In this document: positions 15,031 through 18,864 of the stretch, in pieces
How positions within the stretch are numbered: position 1 is the stretch's first letter
How the letters are laid out: every line of letters starts with the position of its first letter
Assembly (NCBI GenBank): GCA_035761045.1
Contig: DASTRU010000086.1
Span: forward strand, 1-18,864
Source: DASTRU01 sp035761045
GTDB taxonomy: Bacteria > Pseudomonadota > Gammaproteobacteria > Burkholderiales > Burkholderiaceae_E
Direction: 5' to 3'
DNA length: 18,864 nt
Made by a program: the position numbers and the translations under genes
Notes under the pieces: generated by a model
The model's input: the letters and a program-made list of their open reading frames with translations, nothing else
Database searches by the model: none
Told to the model about the DNA's origin: nothing

Positions 15031-15164
15031 TAAAGCGGCGTTATCGAATTCGCTAAAGACAATCGTGATTAGTCAATCCCTAAAAATCCCGGTCGATTTC
15101 GTAAGCACCAGTTTCTACACTTTTCGCGCAACAACAACGCACTCTCTCACTATTCGAGCGACGC
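15031..15164. promoter_or_regulatory. Divergent intergenic region between ugpQ and cas3
   Basis: This 134-base AT-richer gap should hold promoters in both directions. On the minus strand a good -35 box TTGACT sits at 15071-15076, but no clear -10 box is spaced correctly. On the plus strand, a weak pair TCGATT with TACACT 17 bases later (about 15092-15120) could serve cas3. No CRISPR repeats, leader or tRNA were seen here. Confidence 0.3.
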
Positions 15165-17945
15165 TTGTCCGCTACCGATCTCACTCAACCTTATTTCCTT
15201 TATTGGGGTAAGGCACGTCCATCGCTCGACGACAAGCATGAATACCACTTGCTTCCGTATCACTGTCTCGATGTCGCGGCGGTGGGCATGGAGTATCTAC
15301 GCCGCGCTCCTGCCTTTTGCCGCAGATTGATGCAGGTGTTCAACACCACCGACGTCGAGGCGGTGGTTTCTTGGGCAGGCTTCGCGGTGGCCTTGCACGA
15401 CATTGGAAAGTTTTCCGAATCGTTCCAAGCGGTAAGGCAAGACGTTTTTCTTAAGCTGCGCTCGCGTGCTTCCGAACGTCACGGGCGTGTGCGTCACGAC
15501 ACGCTCGGAATGGCGATTTGGAATAGCCATTTGCTGGATCTCGCTATCGAGCGGTCATGGTTCGGGCCGAATTGCGAGAACCACGAACAAGCAATTGGTT
15601 CTTGGATGCGTTCAGTGACGGGCCATCATGGTCAGCCGCCGAACGAAATCGCGTCCGTGCAATGCAATCAGCACTTTCACGCGGAGCACGACTTAGCCGC
15701 GATTTGCGCCTTCGTGCAAGACGCGCGTTCGATATTGCTAACGCCCGCAGCCGAAGCTCTTTTGGCGACTACGGACGCCGAATGGTTTGAAGTCAACAGC
15801 AAGCGGTTTTCTTGGTGGATCGCTGGATGGGCGGTGTTTGCCGATTGGCTCGGTTCAAGCACCGATTACTTCAAATACGAAGCGGGACACGTTCCCTTGG
15901 AAAAGTATTGGGCGCGTGCGAGAGCGGCTGCCCAACAAGCGCTTGATGAAGTCGGCGTATTACCGGTATCGAATCGATCGGCATTAAGCATTCACGCATT
16001 GTTTCCGTCGATCGCCGTGGCCTCGCCGCTGCAAGCGTGGGCGGCCGATGTTCCACTAGCGTTATCGCCACAAATTCATCTTCTTGAAGACACTACGGGC
16101 GCGGGCAAGACCGAGGCGGCCGTCATGTTGGCGCAGCGATTAATCGCCGACGGATTGGCCGACGGTTTTTATATCGGCTTGCCCACCATGGCCACGGCCA
16201 ATGCTATGTATGGCCGGATTGCGCAGGTCTACGGCAGGTTTCTTGGCGACGAAGCAAGCCTTGTATTAGCTAATGGACAAAGCGCGCTCGTCGAAGCGTT
16301 TGCCGCGTCCATCATGCGTTCTGGAAAATCCGACGCGGGTTCTGGTCAGCTTGATGACACCGCCACGGCGCGATGCACGGCGTGGCTAGCGGACCATCAC
16401 AAGCGCGCGTTGCTCGCACCAGCGGGAGTGGGCACCGTCGATCAAGCGATGCTGTCCGTGTTGCATAGCCGCCATCAATCACTCAGGTTGCTTGGCCTGT
16501 TTCGCAAGGTACTCATCATCGACGAGGTGCACGCCTGCGATGCCTATATGCTCGGCGTGCTCAAAGTTCTGCTTGAGTTTCACGCCTACGCGGGCGGTAG
16601 CGCCATCTTGTTATCGGCGACATTGCCGCTACGCATGAAGCGCGAATTGCTCCAAGCGTTCGCGCGCGGTTGCGAGATTCGCGGCGCGCCTGAAGTTGAC
16701 GGCACCGCCTATCCGCTCGCGACTTCATGGGCCTCCGCCACGCCTGAGCGAATCGATGAACATCCCGTTGCGACACGCCACGATGTGATTCGCTCATTAC
16801 GCCTAAATGCTATGTACGACGAACGGCAAGTCGTGCAAACCATCTTGGCCCGTCTTAACGAAGGGCGCTGCGTATGCTGGATGCGCAATACGGTGGGTGA
16901 TGCGCTCGCGGCGTACGAGCTTCTTAGCCAGCAATGGCCCACTGACAAAATCACTTTGTTTCACGCGCGCTTCGCCTTGCGCGACCGATTGGATATTGAA
17001 AAACGCATCCTTCACGCGTTCGGGCGAGACAGCGGACCCGAGCAACGCCGAGGACAACTCGTCATCGCCACGCAAGTGGTTGAACAAAGTTTGGATGCCG
17101 ACTGGGACGTGGTCGTCACCGATCTCGCTCCTATCGATCGCTTGATCCAACGCGCCGGCCGGCTGCAACGGCACGCGCGAGACACGCAAGGCGCGAGGTT
17201 GACCCAACCCAATGCGCGCGATGAACGCGGCGAACCATGCCTTCACGTGTTCATGCCCGAATGGGCTGAAACACCAGCCGTTGATTGGTTTAAAAAAGTT
17301 TTTCCTAAAGCCGCCCATGTCTATCCGCATCACGGGCAGTGCTGGAAGACGGCACGGCTCGTTCGTGAAGAACGATGGTCCATGCCCGGCGATGCTCGCC
17401 GTCTCATCGAAAACGTATTCGGCACGGACCATGACATTCCCGAGGCGCTGCAAAAGAACGCCGACAGTAACGAGGGCAAGGCATACGGTGACGCCGCTCA
17501 AGCGCAACAAAACAGTTTGAAGCTGTGCGAGGGGTATGTGTCTCAAGGCTTTGATTGGTGGAACGACGCGGTTACGCCTTCGCGCAATGGCGAAGCCACG
17601 TCGAACGTCGTGCTCGCGCGATGGCGCGGCGATGCATTGGAGCCGTGGGCCGCGCACGAGGAGTTGCGTCATGCGTGGGCGTATAGCGCGGTAAGAGTTC
17701 CCGAACGGTTAATCGCCCAATCGGTCGAGCCTGTTGAGCCGAACCGGCGCGCGGCATGGGAACAAGCCATCGCCAGCCTGCCGGGGCAGGGCCGCTTTAG
17801 CGTGTTGATGGCTTTGGACGAGCGTGATGAACGATGGGTTGGTGAGGCGAAGGGGCGGGCGGGGAGGGACTTAGAAACCTGGACTTGGATGTACGACAAA
17901 GGTCGCGGTCTTCTTCGGGTCGATAAAACAAACCAAAAGGATTGA
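15165..17945 (+). CDS. cas3: CRISPR-associated nuclease/helicase Cas3, type I-E
   Basis: 926 residues from a TTG start, slightly longer than E. coli Cas3. The HD nuclease domain covers about 1-260, with His33 (PYHCLDVA), His78-Asp79 (ALHDIGKF) and His154-His155 (VTGHHG) as metal ligands. The superfamily 2 helicase part has a Walker A site TGAGKT (Lys315), DEVH at 453-456, SAT at 484-486, and VIATQVVEQSLD with QRAGRLQRH at about 633-670. The C-terminal accessory domain follows. It unwinds and degrades invader DNA after recruitment by Cascade. TTG is chosen because the family motif YWGKA lies just 11 residues later and no in-frame ATG or GTG precedes it; the next ATG would remove His33. It ends one base before the cse1 start, so the genes are co-transcribed. 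Confidence 0.96.
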   Translation: MSATDLTQPYFLYWGKARPSLDDKHEYHLLPYHCLDVAAVGMEYLRRAPAFCRRLMQVFNTTDVEAVVSWAGFAVALHDIGKFSESFQAVRQDVFLKLRSRASERHGRVRHDTLGMAIWNSHLLDLAIERSWFGPNCENHEQAIGSWMRSVTGHHGQPPNEIASVQCNQHFHAEHDLAAICAFVQDARSILLTPAAEALLATTDAEWFEVNSKRFSWWIAGWAVFADWLGSSTDYFKYEAGHVPLEKYWARARAAAQQALDEVGVLPVSNRSALSIHALFPSIAVASPLQAWAADVPLALSPQIHLLEDTTGAGKTEAAVMLAQRLIADGLADGFYIGLPTMATANAMYGRIAQVYGRFLGDEASLVLANGQSALVEAFAASIMRSGKSDAGSGQLDDTATARCTAWLADHHKRALLAPAGVGTVDQAMLSVLHSRHQSLRLLGLFRKVLIIDEVHACDAYMLGVLKVLLEFHAYAGGSAILLSATLPLRMKRELLQAFARGCEIRGAPEVDGTAYPLATSWASATPERIDEHPVATRHDVIRSLRLNAMYDERQVVQTILARLNEGRCVCWMRNTVGDALAAYELLSQQWPTDKITLFHARFALRDRLDIEKRILHAFGRDSGPEQRRGQLVIATQVVEQSLDADWDVVVTDLAPIDRLIQRAGRLQRHARDTQGARLTQPNARDERGEPCLHVFMPEWAETPAVDWFKKVFPKAAHVYPHHGQCWKTARLVREERWSMPGDARRLIENVFGTDHDIPEALQKNADSNEGKAYGDAAQAQQNSLKLCEGYVSQGFDWWNDAVTPSRNGEATSNVVLARWRGDALEPWAAHEELRHAWAYSAVRVPERLIAQSVEPVEPNRRAAWEQAIASLPGQGRFSVLMALDERDERWVGEAKGRAGRDLETWTWMYDKGRGLLRVDKTNQKD

Positions 17946-17946
17946 C

Positions 17947-18864
17947 ATGTCGCTCCTAAGCGAAGCTTGGCTTCCCGTAGTTACAAACAACGGCTCTCAC
18001 AAATGGGTGTCGGTGTTCGATCTCGCCGACCCGGACATCCTCGCCTTCAACGCGTCTCGTCCCGACTTCAACGCGGCACTGGTTCAATTCGCTATCGGCT
18101 TATTGCAAACCGCGGCGCCACTCAACAGTGAAAGCGGGTGGAGAAACTGGTTTATCACACCGCCCGATGTGGCTACGTTGCGGCAATGGTTTGAGCCTTA
18201 CGCAAAAATTTTTGAATTCGACGGCGATGGCGCGCGGTTTATGCAGGACTGCACGTTGGATGAAAAGGCCGATGTTCCGATCGCCAATCTACTTATTGAA
18301 TCACCCGGTAAAAACACGCTTGATGAAAATATCGATCATTTTGTGAAACGTGGGCGAATTAAACTTTTATGCCCACATTGTGCTGTCACTGCTTTGCTGA
18401 CGTTGCAGATCAACGCGCCAGCGAACGGTAGAGGTCACTTAACAGGGCTACGTGGGGGAGGACCTCTCCACCACCATTATTGGTTGCCAACCACTACGCA
18501 GCTTGTGGCACGACCTATGGCTCAACGTGCGCGATCAGGCTCAGTTTCGCAGCCAATGCGGCAACGACACATTGACGGCAGAGCATTTTCAATTCCCGTG
18601 GTTGGAAAGTATTTCGGCTATTCAAAAAAAATACGATGGCATTACAACTTCCCAAAACGTTCATCCCAATCACGTGTTTTGGGCCATGCCTCGGCGTATT
18701 CGACTTGATTTTGAAACAGTAAGCGAGGGTATTTGTGACGTATGCGCGCGTTCATCAAATCGATGCGTTCACCGCTATTCAACCCGCCCCTATGGATTGA
18801 ATTACAAAGACGCTTGGCTGCATCCGTTGTCGCCTTACTACTTTCATGTAACGGATGGATGGCG
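17947..18864 (+). pseudogene. casA: Cse1/CasA (Cas8e), type I-E Cascade large subunit, frameshifted and cut by window edge
   Basis: The first 174 residues (17947-18468) match type I-E Cse1: LLSEAWLPVV, then NLLIESPGKNTLDENIDHFVKRG, LCPHCAV and LRGGGPL. After that, the frame yields unrelated sequence and stops at 18706-18708. Skipping one base at about 18469 restores the family sequence: TTIIGCQPLRSLWHDLWLNV, then FPWLESI, VHPNHVFWAMPRRIRLDFE, ICDVC and NYKDAWLHPLSPYYF, open to the window end. The family reads GGGPLTT here, so one extra C in CTCCACC fits. The two Cys pairs (CPHC and CDVC) likely form a zinc site and are separated by the shift. Cse1 reads the PAM and recruits Cas3. AAAGGA lies before the ATG. 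A sequencing error cannot be excluded. The C-terminus lies beyond the window. Confidence 0.88.

Noticed and set aside
15031..15164. Possible CRISPR array or leader next to cas3
   Set aside because: No repeated unit of 28-29 bases occurs here or elsewhere in the window; an array would be expected beyond the right edge after the remaining cas genes.
16803..17672. Minus-strand 289-codon open frame inside cas3
   Set aside because: It is antisense to the conserved helicase motifs of cas3; no recognisable domain or ribosome-binding site.

Overview
This window looks like a chromosomal segment of a GC-rich proteobacterium, most likely a betaproteobacterium of the Burkholderiales. The reasons are high GC with strong G/C at third codon positions, an aryl-polyene-type pigment operon, a tripartite tricarboxylate transporter and a UgpQ-type phosphodiesterase. 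The genus cannot be fixed from the sequence alone. No rRNA, tRNA, transposase or CRISPR repeat array was seen.

Layout. (1) Positions 1-5949, all minus strand: a tightly packed, co-directional operon for an aryl-polyene/xanthomonadin-like lipid. In transcription order it encodes an acyl carrier protein, a COG4648 membrane protein, a fused AMP-ligase/hotdog dehydratase, an LpxL-type acyltransferase, a LolA-like periplasmic carrier and an MMPL/RND exporter cut by the window edge. Four-base ATGA overlaps couple several of these genes. The ketosynthase and ketoreductase genes expected for such a pathway are not in the window and may lie beyond position 1. (2) Positions 6119-8908, minus strand: a gamma-glutamyltransferase-family enzyme without a signal peptide, followed after 9 bases by an orphan TPR-like protein. 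(3) Positions 9026-12017: an accessory-looking block, visibly less GC-rich in its right half. It holds a nine-repeat ankyrin protein (minus), a divergently placed VOC/glyoxalase-fold protein (plus) and an unrecognised 366-residue protein (plus) whose upstream region carries a perfect 18-bp palindrome. (4) Positions 12014-14131, minus strand: tctB-tctA, the membrane half of a tripartite tricarboxylate transporter, with no tctC solute-binding gene nearby. (5) Positions 14236-15015, minus strand: ugpQ-like glycerophosphodiester phosphodiesterase. (6) Positions 15165-18864, plus strand: the start of a type I-E CRISPR-Cas operon, with an intact-looking cas3 that starts at TTG and a cse1/casA interrupted by a clear one-base frameshift at about 18469.

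How the parts work together. The ACP carries an aryl starter or growing acyl chain loaded by the ligase domain; the dehydratase domain makes double bonds; the acyltransferase attaches the product to a lipid; and the LolA-like protein and MMPL exporter move it to the outer membrane. This follows from what is known of aryl polyene clusters and was not tested here. The CRISPR-Cas operon would be a Cascade/Cas3 DNA-targeting system. If the cse1 frameshift is real, Cascade would lack its large subunit and be unable to recognise a PAM, so the system would probably be non-functional. The ankyrin protein and the unknown 366-residue protein are the least explained genes and the best candidates for something new, possibly host-directed proteins.
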